A stretch of 64,000 bases of DNA, taken from PWXP01 sp034005525 (GTDB taxonomy: Bacteria; Planctomycetota; Planctomycetia; Pirellulales; Thermoguttaceae). The notes below the pieces were generated by a model that saw only the letters and a list, made by a program, of their open reading frames with translations, searched no databases and had not been told where the DNA came from. The translations under genes were made by a program, and so were the position numbers. Shown here in pieces: positions 34,064 through 43,687 of the stretch (position 1 is its first letter; every line of letters begins with the position of its first letter). Where the stretch lies: positions 1-64,000 of the forward strand of contig JAVEUP010000010.1 in the NCBI GenBank assembly GCA_034005525.1. Direction: 5' to 3'.

Positions 34064-35026
34064 CAGATTAGTCTCCTCGCGCGAGGCCGTGTTCCATCCT
34101 TGAAAGTCTACCTCGTCGTCCGTCGGCGTCGCGTGTGGCATCCGTCACGACATGCAAAGCAAATGGGGCGTATAAAGACGCATGCATTGATGTCATCGGA
34201 TGCTCGCTTGCCGGCAGATTAGGACAAACCACTTGCGCCCGCTTGGTAACGAATTGCGCCCATCGATCATCTGTATCGCCTTTGACGATCGAGGCTTACT
34301 GGCCGTGTTGCGTCATCCAAACAACCGTTGTGTTTTGGCAACGCCGACCAACCTCCCTGAGGCCGATACAAACCAATCCGGCACAATGCATCGGGAATCG
34401 GACCCGGCCACCTATCCATTCTGGACCGGATTCCGCTGAAAACCAACCCCCATTGTGTCGGTCTTGGACTATGTACGCAACGCACCCCTCACAGGTTCGT
34501 CAAGTAGTTCAAATGCCGCATGGCGCATGACGCTCCTGGCAACAACAGCCCGAGCGTCCACTACCCTCAACGATCGCGGATTATAGGCAGAGTTCGGAGA
34601 ATGGACAAGGGCTATCTTGCGGGCAAGTTCGTGGGGTGGTGGGGATCGCGGTCGCTCGCCGTCCCAATCCACACGACTTGCCCTAGCGGCAACCCCTCCC
34701 GTGGGCTGTATTGGCCTGTGTAGGTCAACGACCCGAAAGCACGATCCCGATTATTCTAACAACGACAGAGGGTCGCCAAAGTATTTTTCCTCCAGGGCCG
34801 TGGTGCTCGGACGGGAAAACACATACAATAAGGTTTTGCGTCTAGTGATGGTTCACGGGCGGCTGGTCCGGCTTGCCCGACAGGGCAGATATCCTGTCTT
34901 CTGGAACAACGGATCAGCCACGAAGGCAGGACGGTCCCCTTCCTTTACGACTGTGGAGGCCGTCCGAGTTGCCGCCCCGTGAATGGGTATCGCGATCGTA
35001 AACTCACTGCTGGTAGTCATATCACG
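34064..35026. other. Long intergenic stretch
   Basis: About 960 bases without a convincing gene. The end near 34849-34987 is a MITE-like element; the first 100 bases hold the upstream region of the divergent FlgM-like gene. I see no RNA gene or clear regulatory hairpin in 34170-34840. Short frames on both strands lack start signals and protein-like composition. Confidence 0.6.
34849..34987. repeat. MITE-like element copy
   Basis: GGTTCACGGG near 34849 is paired with CCCCGTGAATGGG near 34976-34987, as in the type element at 6591-6734, with GTCCCCTTCC in the interior. The length (about 140 bp) is the same. Confidence 0.6.
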
Positions 35027-35710
35027 ATGAATCTTTCTCATCCGGTCGAAGGATCCGCCGCGGCCCGCGAGTTGAACCGCCACGAACGTCGCAAGGACGG
35101 TGCCCAAATTGTGCATGGCCTAACCGAAGGTCTGGATGCCTTGCGGGACGCGTTCTATCTGCGTATCCACCGCGACGTCCAACAGACGGTGGGCCACGAC
35201 TCCATGCTCATGCCTGTCTCGCAACTGAAGGCCGAGCAGCAGACGGAGGAGGCCATTGAGGTGTACCATACCGCCGAAGCCGCCGCGGCCGCAGCCCGGC
35301 ATGGTTACTCGGCCGGTTCAGACGATTGGTTTCTCATATGGCTGGCAGGGCTGCGGCTGGGTGAACGGGCCTCCGTGCCCGAGGTTCGCCAAAGGCTGTC
35401 CGATTACTTCGACCAGACATCCGAGCAGCGGGCATTGTCGCTGACCAACGCTTTGGCCGTCGTATTGCCCGAGTCGATGAAGGCGCCCCTGGTGCTCTTC
35501 CGCCTCGCGCCGCTTGCCGTGGAGATTGCCACCGCCCTGGCATTTAGCGACCAGGCCACGGCCGCCGCCGTGCGCCGCGAACAGCTTACCCTCCTGCCGC
35601 CGATCGGCTACTGCCAGGACTGTCATGGCGAGGTGCTGGCCCTCGGCCAACAGTGTCAGGTGTGCGGCAACCCGCTGTGGAAACACAAATGGCTTACTGC
35701 AATTGACTAA
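35027..35710 (+). CDS. Hypothetical protein with C-terminal zinc ribbon
   Basis: A 227-residue protein from ATG 35027 (GTG at 34979 would extend it into the repeat). The first 190 residues are helical and alanine-rich, with no recognised family. The last 30 contain a two-CxxC zinc ribbon: CQDCHGEV and CQVCGNPLW. Such ribbons often bind nucleic acid or protein. Not obviously linked to its neighbours, which are on the opposite strand downstream. Confidence 0.6.
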   Translation: MNLSHPVEGSAAARELNRHERRKDGAQIVHGLTEGLDALRDAFYLRIHRDVQQTVGHDSMLMPVSQLKAEQQTEEAIEVYHTAEAAAAAARHGYSAGSDDWFLIWLAGLRLGERASVPEVRQRLSDYFDQTSEQRALSLTNALAVVLPESMKAPLVLFRLAPLAVEIATALAFSDQATAAAVRREQLTLLPPIGYCQDCHGEVLALGQQCQVCGNPLWKHKWLTAID

Positions 35711-35874
35711 TCGCTTGGTGAGCGAGATACCGGTCCACATGTAGGCGAGTCTCTCCGAGACTCGTATTCAGTGTTTCGGAGAAACGCTGCTACCGCGAAT
35801 GTCTTCATGCCGCTCCCCTTGGCCATGCACCGCGGAGCGGCGGAGCGTCGCCCGGACCCTTCCGGTCCACCCCC

Positions 35875-36792
35875 CTATCCGATTCCCCTTCGACGCCTCC
35901 TGCCGAAGGCGGCGCACGCGATGGCTGCCGTAAACAGCATGATCCCGGTTCCCGGCTCAGGAATCGTGATGGCCAGAATCTGATTGCGGTAGACGGAAAG
36001 GTCGGCCATGAACGTTTGATTCCCAAACACGGCCGTGTTCACACCTCCCGGCTGGCCGGAAATCGTGGCGACACCAAGCATGATGCCGAGCAGTTCCCAT
36101 TGGCTGCCGTTCGTATAGAACACGCCGCCTCCCGAGTCGCCTGCGACCGCTTGGGCCTCATATTGCAGGCCATTCTGGTCAAACTGGGTGAGGAAGCCGT
36201 GTGTGCCCAAACTGAAAACTCCGGTCTGCTCGATCAGGTTGTTGCCCCAGCGAACACCTTTTGTCGGTGACGTCTGGTACCCCTCATAATCGTATGGATC
36301 CGATGACGTTACCTCATTCCAGCTTCCGTCCCAGTATGTCGGGTCGGGCATATTGTCTGAATTCGCGTCGAAGGGTAGTCGCCCATTTCCAATCATGGTT
36401 ACTTGGCTACCGACCAATGGAAGCCATGATGCCAGGCTGAGCGAAGGGAGGCCCGGATCGCCGTCGATCCGAAAGAGTCGCAGGTCGGTGGTTGAACTGT
36501 CGGGATTGGTCAATTGTATGCTCTGAACCACATTGTACGAGGTTGCGCCCCAAGTGAACGCCGTACTGGTGACATGCCACGCGGAAAGCGCCCACTGATT
36601 GCCGATATAAACGGCAGTGCCACCACCCGAACGCCCGACGTTCGCGAACCCCGGGTCATCCGGAGGGGCGGTGCTATTAAGCGTGGTGGACGAAACAACC
36701 ACCGCCAGGCTCGCCTGCCCCAAGGCAATCGCCGCAGCAAAGGCAACTGCTGCGACCAGGCGGCGCAAAGTGATTCCAAGGTTGATTCTCAT
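35875..36792 (-). CDS. Secreted trypsin-like serine protease with PEP-CTERM sorting signal
   Basis: A 305-residue protein from ATG 36792 (a GGAGG ribosome binding site precedes it). Signal peptide, then a chymotrypsin-fold protease: catalytic His in SAWHVTS, Asp in TTDLRLFRI, Ser in AGDSGGGV. The C-terminus is a textbook PEP-CTERM anchor: IPEPGTG, a hydrophobic helix (IMLFTAAIACAAFG) and RRRRRG. The protein is therefore a surface or matrix-associated protease processed by exosortase. The gene is flanked on its 5' side by the MITE-like element at 36840. Confidence 0.9.
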   Translation of the reverse strand: MRINLGITLRRLVAAVAFAAAIALGQASLAVVVSSTTLNSTAPPDDPGFANVGRSGGGTAVYIGNQWALSAWHVTSTAFTWGATSYNVVQSIQLTNPDSSTTDLRLFRIDGDPGLPSLSLASWLPLVGSQVTMIGNGRLPFDANSDNMPDPTYWDGSWNEVTSSDPYDYEGYQTSPTKGVRWGNNLIEQTGVFSLGTHGFLTQFDQNGLQYEAQAVAGDSGGGVFYTNGSQWELLGIMLGVATISGQPGGVNTAVFGNQTFMADLSVYRNQILAITIPEPGTGIMLFTAAIACAAFGRRRRRGIG

Positions 36793-36822
36793 GGTCGACC
36801 TCCAACCAACGGGAAAACCATT

Positions 36823-36996
36823 CGGCAATTGGAATCCGTTCACAAGCGACGGTCGCAATGCTCGCGGCACAAAAGGTGATCTGCCCAATCGGTGAGCCGA
36901 TCCGCCGCGAAATGGGACTGTCCCTCTTGCATGCAGCCAACACGGAAAACTGCCTGCGACGCTGCCCGGTGAACAGTTACGGCAATTGGAATCCGT
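36823..36996. mobile_element. MITE-like element with 17-bp flanking direct repeats
   Basis: The 17-base sequence CGGCAATTGGAATCCGT occurs at 36823-36839 and again at 36980-36996, flanking a 140-base copy of the same element (36840-36979; TCACAAGCGACGG at its left, GGTGAACAGTTA at its right, with TGGGACTGTCCC inside). The direct repeats look like a target-site duplication, or a recombination footprint. If so, the element moved fairly recently. The repeat lies between the PEP-CTERM protease start and the next gene. Confidence 0.7.
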
Positions 36997-37053
36997 GCGG
37001 ACAACCGCACAGACGCCCACTCATTTCTATGCTACCTGCGTGTGACTTTCAGG

Positions 37054-37620
37054 TCAAGCAAGTTGCGAAGAAACTGCAGCATACCCCCGGCTGGAGGGCC
37101 TATAAGGCGATTGTTTCTGGCAGACGAACACGAAGCTTGACCTGTTGGCCGATGGCCGTTGCCGGGACAGCCACCAGTCGCGCAGCCTCAGCAGCTTTCC
37201 GCACGATGAGCAGCGGTAACAGTAGCTTTGCCCCAGCATTCCCATGAAGAGGAAGACCGGCTTGCCGCATTCGCAACGATGCCGGATGCCGTGGATTCGC
37301 CAGTTGAACCAGAAGATGGCAGGAACCAGGGCCGGCGGCAGGACGGCCAAGGCAGTGTACACCGCGTTACCCCACCAACCATGCTGGACTCCCGCCCAAA
37401 CGGCAACAGACAGCAGCATCGGCAGGCCGATCAACAGGGCAAGGAACATGAGAATCCGTCGCCGGTTTCGAGCAGGCGTCGGAACGTCCGCGAACATGCC
37501 GACCAGCTTCTCTCCCGCCTGCTGCCTCAAGTCGTGGCCGCAATGGCTGCAGCCTTTTCGGGTGGCAAGACCAGACCCTCCTGGCAGAACGCCGCTTCCG
37601 GCCGGTACATTAGTCGGCAT
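37054..37620 (-). CDS. Membrane protein with cysteine clusters
   Basis: A 188-residue protein. CSHCGHDL near the N-terminus and RCECGKP plus CYRCSSCGK in the middle are zinc-binding-type CxxC pairs. Two hydrophobic helices lie between (ILMFLALLIGLPMLLSVAVW and AVYTALAVLPPALVPAIFWF). The Cys pairs and helices could form a membrane-linked zinc site, but I recognise no family. It starts at ATG 37620, 65 bases from the divergent GlsB-like gene. Confidence 0.6.
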   Translation of the reverse strand: MPTNVPAGSGVLPGGSGLATRKGCSHCGHDLRQQAGEKLVGMFADVPTPARNRRRILMFLALLIGLPMLLSVAVWAGVQHGWWGNAVYTALAVLPPALVPAIFWFNWRIHGIRHRCECGKPVFLFMGMLGQSYCYRCSSCGKLLRLRDWWLSRQRPSANRSSFVFVCQKQSPYRPSSRGYAAVSSQLA

Positions 37621-37684
37621 AATGATGGGTAGCCTCTTTCAAGGCTCGCCAAGATCGCGCAACAATCACCGGGAGGACATTGCT

Positions 37685-37933
37685 ATGTTGGAACTGATCT
37701 ACTTTCTGTTGATCGGTCTTGCGGCAGGGTGGCTGGCGGGACAGTTCATGAAGGGCCGCGGGTTCGGCCTCGTCGGGAACCTTGTCGTCGGCGTCATCGG
37801 GGCCGTTCTGGGCGGGTTCCTGTTTCGACTTGTCGGACTGGCCGCTACCGGCCTGCTGGGCAGTCTGATCTGTGCGACCGTGGGCGCCATTGTGCTGTTG
37901 TTCCTGCTGCAGAAGTTTGGAAAGAGAATATGA
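37685..37933 (+). CDS. GlsB/YeaQ/YmgE-family membrane protein
   Basis: An 82-residue, three-helix glycine-rich membrane protein (transglycosylase-associated family). It begins MLELIYFLLIGLAAGWLAGQ and continues GRGFGLVGNLVVGVIGA, characteristic of the family. GGGAGGA precedes the ATG. The members are stress-induced in many bacteria; their biochemical role is not established. Confidence 0.88.
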   Translation: MLELIYFLLIGLAAGWLAGQFMKGRGFGLVGNLVVGVIGAVLGGFLFRLVGLAATGLLGSLICATVGAIVLLFLLQKFGKRI

Positions 37934-37939
37934 CGCTCT

Positions 37940-38012
37940 CCGTTCGTAGGGGACTGCCGCGTTCGCATGCTGCGGAAAAGACTATCCACGCCGCCACCCC
38001 GTGAACGGTTAC
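37940..38012. repeat. Short copy of the MITE-like element
   Basis: CCGTTCGTAGGGGACT on the left and ACCCCGTGAACGGTTAC on the right, with GTTCGCATGC inside; roughly half the length of the type element. It lies immediately before the helicase ATG at 38020. Confidence 0.6.
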
Positions 38013-38019
38013 AAACCTA

Positions 38020-40158
38020 ATGGCCCTCATTTACCTTGAACCGCTGCCTCGCCGGGCGTCGAAGGGCGACGTCCTCGCCCTGCTCAATCGGACCGGCGGC
38101 CTGGACCGACGCCGCGTGGGACGGATTGAACTGCGGGGTCGCCGGGCCGTGGTCGAGGTGCCCGACGGCTGGGAAACGCGGCTGGTGAAGGCCCTCGACG
38201 GCTGCCAGTTCGGCGATCGGCGGATCCGCGCATGGACTGCCTCGGCCGCGGCCGACCACGGCGACGAGGATCATTTCGGGCAGCTTGGCCGGCTGTTGGA
38301 TATGGAAAGCCGTGCCGAGGCCCAGCGCGCGGCCGAGCAGGCTCGGCGGCTTGGCCCCGAGGAGGCGCAGCAGGCGGGCACCACGCTGGTCGACCTGGTT
38401 GTCAAGGACGAGCAGGCGGGCCTGGGAGGGCGATATCTCGTCGAGCTTGGCAAGCCCGGCCGCACGCCACTGCCCTGGACCCGGCTCGACGTGGGCAGCC
38501 CGGTGGTCCTGTCGCCCAACAAGCCCGGGCGGGAAACCCCGCATCAAGGTGTCGTGAGCGAGAGGAGCGAGCAGGCCATTTGCGTCGCGCTCGAGCGGCT
38601 GCCCGACGATCTGGCCGACCACAAGGCGTGGCGCGTCGACCAGTCGTTCGACGACGCGGCGGTCGAGCGGCAGCGGGCCGCCCTCGAACAGGCGCGGCTC
38701 GCACGCGGCGATCGCTTCGCCATCTTGCGCGACGTGCTGGTGGGCCGCCGGCAGCCGGAGTTCGGCGTCGATCCGGAGGTTCGGCCGCTGGACCGCGGCC
38801 TGAACCCGGTCCAGCGCGAGGCCGTGCAGTTCGCACTTTCCGGCCGCGACGTCGCGCTCATCCACGGGCCGCCGGGCACCGGCAAGACGGTTGCCGTCGT
38901 GGAAGTCATTCGGCAGGCGGTGCGCCGCGGGCGCAAGGTGTTGGCCTGCGCCCCGAGCAACCTGGCCGTCGACAACCTCTTCGAGCGGCTGCTGGGCTTC
39001 GGCGAGCGTGTGGTCCGGCTGGGCCACCCTGCCCGCGTGCTGCCCGAATTGCGGGAACACACGCTCGACCTGCTGGTCGAGCGGCACCGGGAGGTGCGGC
39101 TCGCGCGGAAGTTCGTCAAGCAGGCGATTGCGTTGTTCCGCGAGGCCGACCGCCACACGCGGGCGGCGCCCAAACCGGGCGCACGGCGGCAGCTCCGCGA
39201 AGATGCCCGGTCGCTCCTGGCCGACGCGCGGCGTATGGAAACGCAGGCGGTCGACAGCATCCTCGACTCCGCCAGCGTGCTCTGTGCGACGACCACGGCG
39301 CTGGATAGCCGGGTCCTCGGCACCAGGCGCTTCGACCTGGCCGTGATCGACGAGGCCTGCCAGAGCACGGAGCCGGGCTGCTGGATACCGCTGTTGCGGT
39401 CCGACCGCGTGGTGCTGGCGGGCGACCATTGCCAGTTGCCGCCCACCGTGGTCAGCCGGGAAGCGGCGGCCGGCGGATTCGGCGTCAGCCTCTTCGAGCG
39501 GCTGCTGGCGCTCTACGGCCCGCCCATCGCCCGCCGGCTCGCCGTGCAGTACCGCATGCACGAAGCCATCATGGGTTTCTCGTCCAACGAGTTCTACGAG
39601 GGCGAACTCGAGGCCAGCCCATCGGTCCGCGGGCATCTGCTGGCCGACCTGCCCGACGTCACGGACACCCCGCTGACGCGGTCACCCGCCGAGTTCATCG
39701 ACACGGCCGGCGCCGGTTTCGACGACGCGATAGAGCCGGACGGCGAGAGCCGGCTAAACCGTCAGGAGGCCGAACTGGCGCGGCGCAAGGTGCAAGAGCT
39801 GCTGGACTGCGGCGTGCGTCCCGCCGACATCGCCGTCATTGCTCCATACGCCGCTCAGGTGCGTCTGCTGCGAGAACTATTGCCTGTGCCGGGCCTGGAG
39901 ATCGACAGCGTCGACGGTTTCCAAGGCCGCGAGAAGGAGGCCGTAGTCATCTCTCTGGTCCGTTCCAACCCGAAAGGTGAGATCGGCTTCTTAAGCGACG
40001 TGCGCCGCACGAACGTCGCACTCACCCGCGCTCGCCGTAAGCTGCTGGTCATCGGCGATGGCGCCACCCTAGGCCGCGACCCGTTCTACGAGCGAATGCT
40101 CGATTATTTCGAGCGACTCGGCGCGTACTGTACGGTATGGGAGCAAGGTGGCGTTTGA
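38020..40158 (+). CDS. UPF1-like superfamily 1 DNA/RNA helicase
   Basis: A 712-residue SF1B helicase of the UPF1/IGHMBP2/Dna2-like group, acting on single-stranded nucleic acid. Walker A is GPPGTGKTVAVVE (about residue 285), then VIDEACQSTEPGCW (motif II), AGDHCQLPPTV (motif III), QYRMHEAIMGFSSNEFYEG (motif IV), and the C-terminal VDGFQGREKEAVVISLVRSN and ALTRARRKLLVIG. Residues 1-270 hold a beta-rich N-terminal domain. The family normally carries such an extension. The role in this organism is unknown. The start follows the MITE-like element by eight bases. Confidence 0.9.
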   Translation: MALIYLEPLPRRASKGDVLALLNRTGGLDRRRVGRIELRGRRAVVEVPDGWETRLVKALDGCQFGDRRIRAWTASAAADHGDEDHFGQLGRLLDMESRAEAQRAAEQARRLGPEEAQQAGTTLVDLVVKDEQAGLGGRYLVELGKPGRTPLPWTRLDVGSPVVLSPNKPGRETPHQGVVSERSEQAICVALERLPDDLADHKAWRVDQSFDDAAVERQRAALEQARLARGDRFAILRDVLVGRRQPEFGVDPEVRPLDRGLNPVQREAVQFALSGRDVALIHGPPGTGKTVAVVEVIRQAVRRGRKVLACAPSNLAVDNLFERLLGFGERVVRLGHPARVLPELREHTLDLLVERHREVRLARKFVKQAIALFREADRHTRAAPKPGARRQLREDARSLLADARRMETQAVDSILDSASVLCATTTALDSRVLGTRRFDLAVIDEACQSTEPGCWIPLLRSDRVVLAGDHCQLPPTVVSREAAAGGFGVSLFERLLALYGPPIARRLAVQYRMHEAIMGFSSNEFYEGELEASPSVRGHLLADLPDVTDTPLTRSPAEFIDTAGAGFDDAIEPDGESRLNRQEAELARRKVQELLDCGVRPADIAVIAPYAAQVRLLRELLPVPGLEIDSVDGFQGREKEAVVISLVRSNPKGEIGFLSDVRRTNVALTRARRKLLVIGDGATLGRDPFYERMLDYFERLGAYCTVWEQGGV

Positions 40159-40502
40159 GAACGCGCCGCGGGCGCACGACCGTTCTGACCTTAGTCACGC
40201 AACCGGTCCCAACCTATCCCTGCCGACTGGTTTTTGGCCATTCACCGGCAAGGCCAGCCTTTCCCTGCTGGCGACGTCACTGCCGGCAACTTGGTCGCAG
40301 CAGGAACTCAACCAGACCCTCAGGAATACAAGGGGCGGTATACCGGCGTCGCAAGCCCGCCCACCTAAGACCAAGCGTTAGAGACACAGGAACCCCCCAG
40401 GCCACACAGGATGACCACCGTCACAGAAATCGCCGGTGTTCGTTTGCTGCCCCGTACTCTGCCTTGGGTGCAACAACGAAGGCATCGTCCCGGGAACCGG
40501 TG
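40159..40502. other. Intergenic stretch between convergent genes
   Basis: About 340 bases between the helicase and the convergent sulfatase. I see no RNA gene, repeat or clear terminator; short frames here have no start signals. Confidence 0.5.
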
Positions 40503-42143
40503 TCAATCGTGCCAGGGCAGGACATTGCATCGTTTGGCCCAGGCCGCGTAGCTTTCGGATAGGTCGCGAACCACCGCGGGATGCTGTCCGGCCAGATTGG
40601 CCGTCTCGGTCCGATCGGCCTCCATGTCGTACAGTTCCCAGGGACCGCGATGCCGGGCAACCAGCTTCCACTTGCCGTCGCGCACGGCCCGGTTGCCTGC
40701 ATGCTCCCAGAACAGCTTGCCTTCACTGCGCGTCTGTCCCTGCAGGATGGGCGCCAGGCTCCGGCCCTCAAGCGGGGCGAGGTTGCGGCCCTGGTACATT
40801 GCCGGGTAGCGGATGCGGGCTATTTCGAGGCAGGTTGGCACGATGTCGATCACGTGGCCAACCTGGCCAGTCATCTGGCCGCCCTGTCGCAGAACCGCCG
40901 GCCAGTGGACGATCAACGGCGTGGCGATGCCGCCCTCGTGGACGTCGCCCTTGTAGAGCCGGAACGGCGTGTTGCTGACGTTCGCCCACGCAATGCCGTA
41001 GCTCTGGTACGTGTCTTCGGCGCCGGGCAGGATGTCGGGATGGTTGCCAACTTGCACGGCCCGGCCGGCGCGGGTTTCCTTCGGGATTCCGGCGCCGCGC
41101 CAGTTTGGCATGATTTCTTCGGCCGAGGCGCCGTTGTCGGAAAGGAACAGGACCAGCGTGTTTTGCTCGGCGCCCGTCTGGCGGAGGCTTTCGAGAATGC
41201 GGCCGACCGCCCGGTCCATCAGGTCCACCTGCGCCGCATACACCTCCATGCGCCGCTGCTGCCAGTCGCGCAACTGGTTGAGTTCCCAGGGGCCCACCCG
41301 CTCGTCGATGGGCGTGGGCTTCCATTGCCGCTTGAGTATGCCCAGCGCCTGCATGCGTTCGAACCGGTTCTTGCGGACCTCGTCCCAGCCCGACGCATAC
41401 CGGGCGCGCTGGCGTTCGATTGCCAGCGACGGCGCATGCAGCGGCCAGTGGGGCGCCGCGAACGCGACGTACAGGAAGAACGGCTTGTTGCCGCGTGCCG
41501 CCTGCTCGATGAACGTGCCGGCGTGGTGTGCAATGCGGTCGGTGTAGTAGAAGTCGGGATCGGTTTCGTCGAGGAACTGGCCGCCCCGGCACAGCGTGAC
41601 CGGCGCGAAATAGCTGCCCGCCCCGTGGATGGTGCCGTAGAACCGTTCAAAGCCCCGGTTGACCGGCCAGGTGTGCTTCGGACCCTCTGGAGCGACGTGC
41701 GGCGTCAGGTGCCATTTGCCCACCATCATGGTCTGGTATCCCCCCTGCCCCAGCAATTCGGCCAGCGTGGCGTGCTCGCGGCTGAGGTTGCCCCGGTAGC
41801 CCGGCTGGCGGTAGTCGGCCGTCGAATGGCCCATTCCCACCTGATGCGGATAGAAGCCCGTCAGCAGCGCCGCGCGGGTGGGTGAGTCCTGCCCGCAGTT
41901 GTAGAACTGCGTGAACCGGAGCCCTTCTTTAGCCAGCCGGTCGATGTGCGGGGTCGATATCTCGCCCCCGAAGCAACTCACGTCGGAGTACCCGAGGTCG
42001 TCGGCCAAAACAATCACGATATTCGGGGGCTGATCGCGCGGGCCGGGCTGTGCCTCGCTGGTCCGTGCCGACATTGCGATCAGGACAATACAAACGGGAA
42101 CTGCCAGGAACGGCCCGGCCGCCTTGGGCACCGGAGGGGCCAT
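40503..42143 (-). CDS. Sulfatase-family protein lacking the formylglycine Cys
   Basis: A 546-residue secreted member of the sulfatase/alkaline phosphatase superfamily. A signal peptide leads into PNIVIVLADDLGYSDVSCFG (metal-binding Asp pair 48-49), GKWHLTPH and LFLSDNGAS. The site that should read CxPxR is DSPTRAALLTG: the formylglycine Cys is replaced by Asp (D86). The sequence was checked on the nucleotides (GAC). Without Cys or Ser the protein cannot form formylglycine, so it is either inactive on sulfate esters or uses another mechanism, as some superfamily phosphatases and phosphonate hydrolases do. Otherwise complete. Confidence 0.85.
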   Translation of the reverse strand: MAPPVPKAAGPFLAVPVCIVLIAMSARTSEAQPGPRDQPPNIVIVLADDLGYSDVSCFGGEISTPHIDRLAKEGLRFTQFYNCGQDSPTRAALLTGFYPHQVGMGHSTADYRQPGYRGNLSREHATLAELLGQGGYQTMMVGKWHLTPHVAPEGPKHTWPVNRGFERFYGTIHGAGSYFAPVTLCRGGQFLDETDPDFYYTDRIAHHAGTFIEQAARGNKPFFLYVAFAAPHWPLHAPSLAIERQRARYASGWDEVRKNRFERMQALGILKRQWKPTPIDERVGPWELNQLRDWQQRRMEVYAAQVDLMDRAVGRILESLRQTGAEQNTLVLFLSDNGASAEEIMPNWRGAGIPKETRAGRAVQVGNHPDILPGAEDTYQSYGIAWANVSNTPFRLYKGDVHEGGIATPLIVHWPAVLRQGGQMTGQVGHVIDIVPTCLEIARIRYPAMYQGRNLAPLEGRSLAPILQGQTRSEGKLFWEHAGNRAVRDGKWKLVARHRGPWELYDMEADRTETANLAGQHPAVVRDLSESYAAWAKRCNVLPWHD

Positions 42144-42343
42144 GGTGGGTCCTTTCGTGGAGAGCCATGCGTTTCGTCGGGGTAAGAATGCTTCTTCCAG
42201 TGTCGTTCAACCCCAACTCCCTTGTCAAGCCGGTACGCCCCTTGGGAGCAATCGCCTTTCCCCCTTCCTTCCAATTGCCCAAGGCAAGCACTAGAATCTG
42301 AGTTTCGATTGAAGCTCGGCAGCCCGGCAATGGAGGTCTTGCG

Positions 42344-43621
42344 ATGAATGTGCTGGTGATCGGCAACGGGGGGCGGGAACACGCCCTGGCGTGGAAGCTC
42401 GCGCAGAGCCCTCGCGCGGAGCGGGTGTTCGTGGCGCCGGGCAACGCGGGTACCGCGGCCGACGCGGAAAATGTGCCGCTCGGGGCCGACGAGCCGGAGA
42501 AGCTCATCCGATTCGCCCGCGAAAACCACGTGCAGCTTGCTGTGATCGGCCCTGAAGCGCCGCTTGCCGCGGGCATTGTCGACCAGTTTCTCGAATCGGG
42601 CCTTCGCGTGTTTGGGCCCTCGAAGGCCGCGGCCGAGCTGGAGGGCAGCAAGGTCTTCTGCAAGAAGACCCTCCGCCAGGCCGACGTGCCGACCGCCGAC
42701 TACCGCACGTTCGACAACGCCAAGGACGCGCTGGCTTACCTGAACGACCGCGAAGACGTTCCCGTGGTCGTCAAGGCCGACGGCCTGGCCGCTGGAAAGG
42801 GCGTGATCGTGTGTGCCAACCGTGCCGAGGCGATTGCCGCGGTTGAGAAGATCGCCCTGGAAAAGGCGTTCGGCGCAGCGGGCGACCGGATGATCATCGA
42901 AGAGCGGCTCGACGGCCAGGAGGCCAGCGTGCTGGCGCTGACCGACGGCCGGACGATCGTCACCATGCAGCCGGCGCAGGACCACAAGCCGGCCGGCGAC
43001 GGCGATACCGGCCCGAATACCGGCGGCATGGGCGCGTACTGTCCCGCCCCGCTGGTCGACGAAGCTATGCTACACTGGATCGAGGAGCACGTGCTCGTGC
43101 CGACCGTCCATGCGATGAAGCGGGCGCGGCGGCCATTCCGGGGCGTGCTCTATGCAGGGCTGATGATGACCAACCAGGGGCCCAAAGTGCTCGAGTACAA
43201 TGTCCGCTTCGGCGATCCCGAGTGCCAGCCGCTGTTGATGCGGCTGAAGACCGACCTTTTCGACCTCCTGGAGGCCGTGGCCACGGGCAAGCTGGACGAA
43301 GTCGGGCCGCTCGAGTGGGACCCGCGCGCGGCCGTGTGCGTGGTCATGGCTTCGGAGGGATACCCGGGCGATTACACCACCGGCCACCCGATCCGCGGGC
43401 TCGACGAGGCGGGCAAGCTCCCGGACGTGAAGGTGTTCCACGCGGGCACGAAGCTCGATGGCGAGGGTCGCGTGGTAACCGCCGGCGGACGCGTGCTCAA
43501 CGTGACGGCGCTGGGCGAGAGTATTGCGCTGGCCAAACGCAATGCCTACGAGGGCGTGAAGTGCATTCGTTGGGAAGGCGCCTGGTGCCGGAAGGACATT
43601 GCCGATAAGGCCTTGGGCTGA
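42344..43621 (+). CDS. purD: Phosphoribosylamine-glycine ligase PurD
   Basis: A 425-residue ATP-grasp enzyme that makes GAR, the second step of purine synthesis. Opening MNVLVIGNGGREHALAWKLA, PGNAGTAADA, KADGLAAGKGVIV, GDRMIIEERLDGQEASVLAL, and NTGGMGAYCPAP are all family motifs. Length and ends are normal. A GGAGGT lies upstream of the ATG. No other purine gene is adjacent. Confidence 0.95.
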   Translation: MNVLVIGNGGREHALAWKLAQSPRAERVFVAPGNAGTAADAENVPLGADEPEKLIRFARENHVQLAVIGPEAPLAAGIVDQFLESGLRVFGPSKAAAELEGSKVFCKKTLRQADVPTADYRTFDNAKDALAYLNDREDVPVVVKADGLAAGKGVIVCANRAEAIAAVEKIALEKAFGAAGDRMIIEERLDGQEASVLALTDGRTIVTMQPAQDHKPAGDGDTGPNTGGMGAYCPAPLVDEAMLHWIEEHVLVPTVHAMKRARRPFRGVLYAGLMMTNQGPKVLEYNVRFGDPECQPLLMRLKTDLFDLLEAVATGKLDEVGPLEWDPRAAVCVVMASEGYPGDYTTGHPIRGLDEAGKLPDVKVFHAGTKLDGEGRVVTAGGRVLNVTALGESIALAKRNAYEGVKCIRWEGAWCRKDIADKALG

Positions 43622-43687
43622 TCGTCTGCGGAAGCATCGGCCCGCTGCCTCTCGGACAACCTGCTGGCACGAGGGCATCCAGGATCG

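Noticed and set aside
38017..39636. A 539-codon minus-strand frame
   Set aside because: It is fully inside the UPF1-like helicase gene on the other strand, and its sequence is a low-complexity mirror of the GC-rich helicase codons with no motif.
40581..41885. A 434-codon plus-strand frame
   Set aside because: Antisense to the sulfatase-like gene with conserved family motifs, so it is a shadow.
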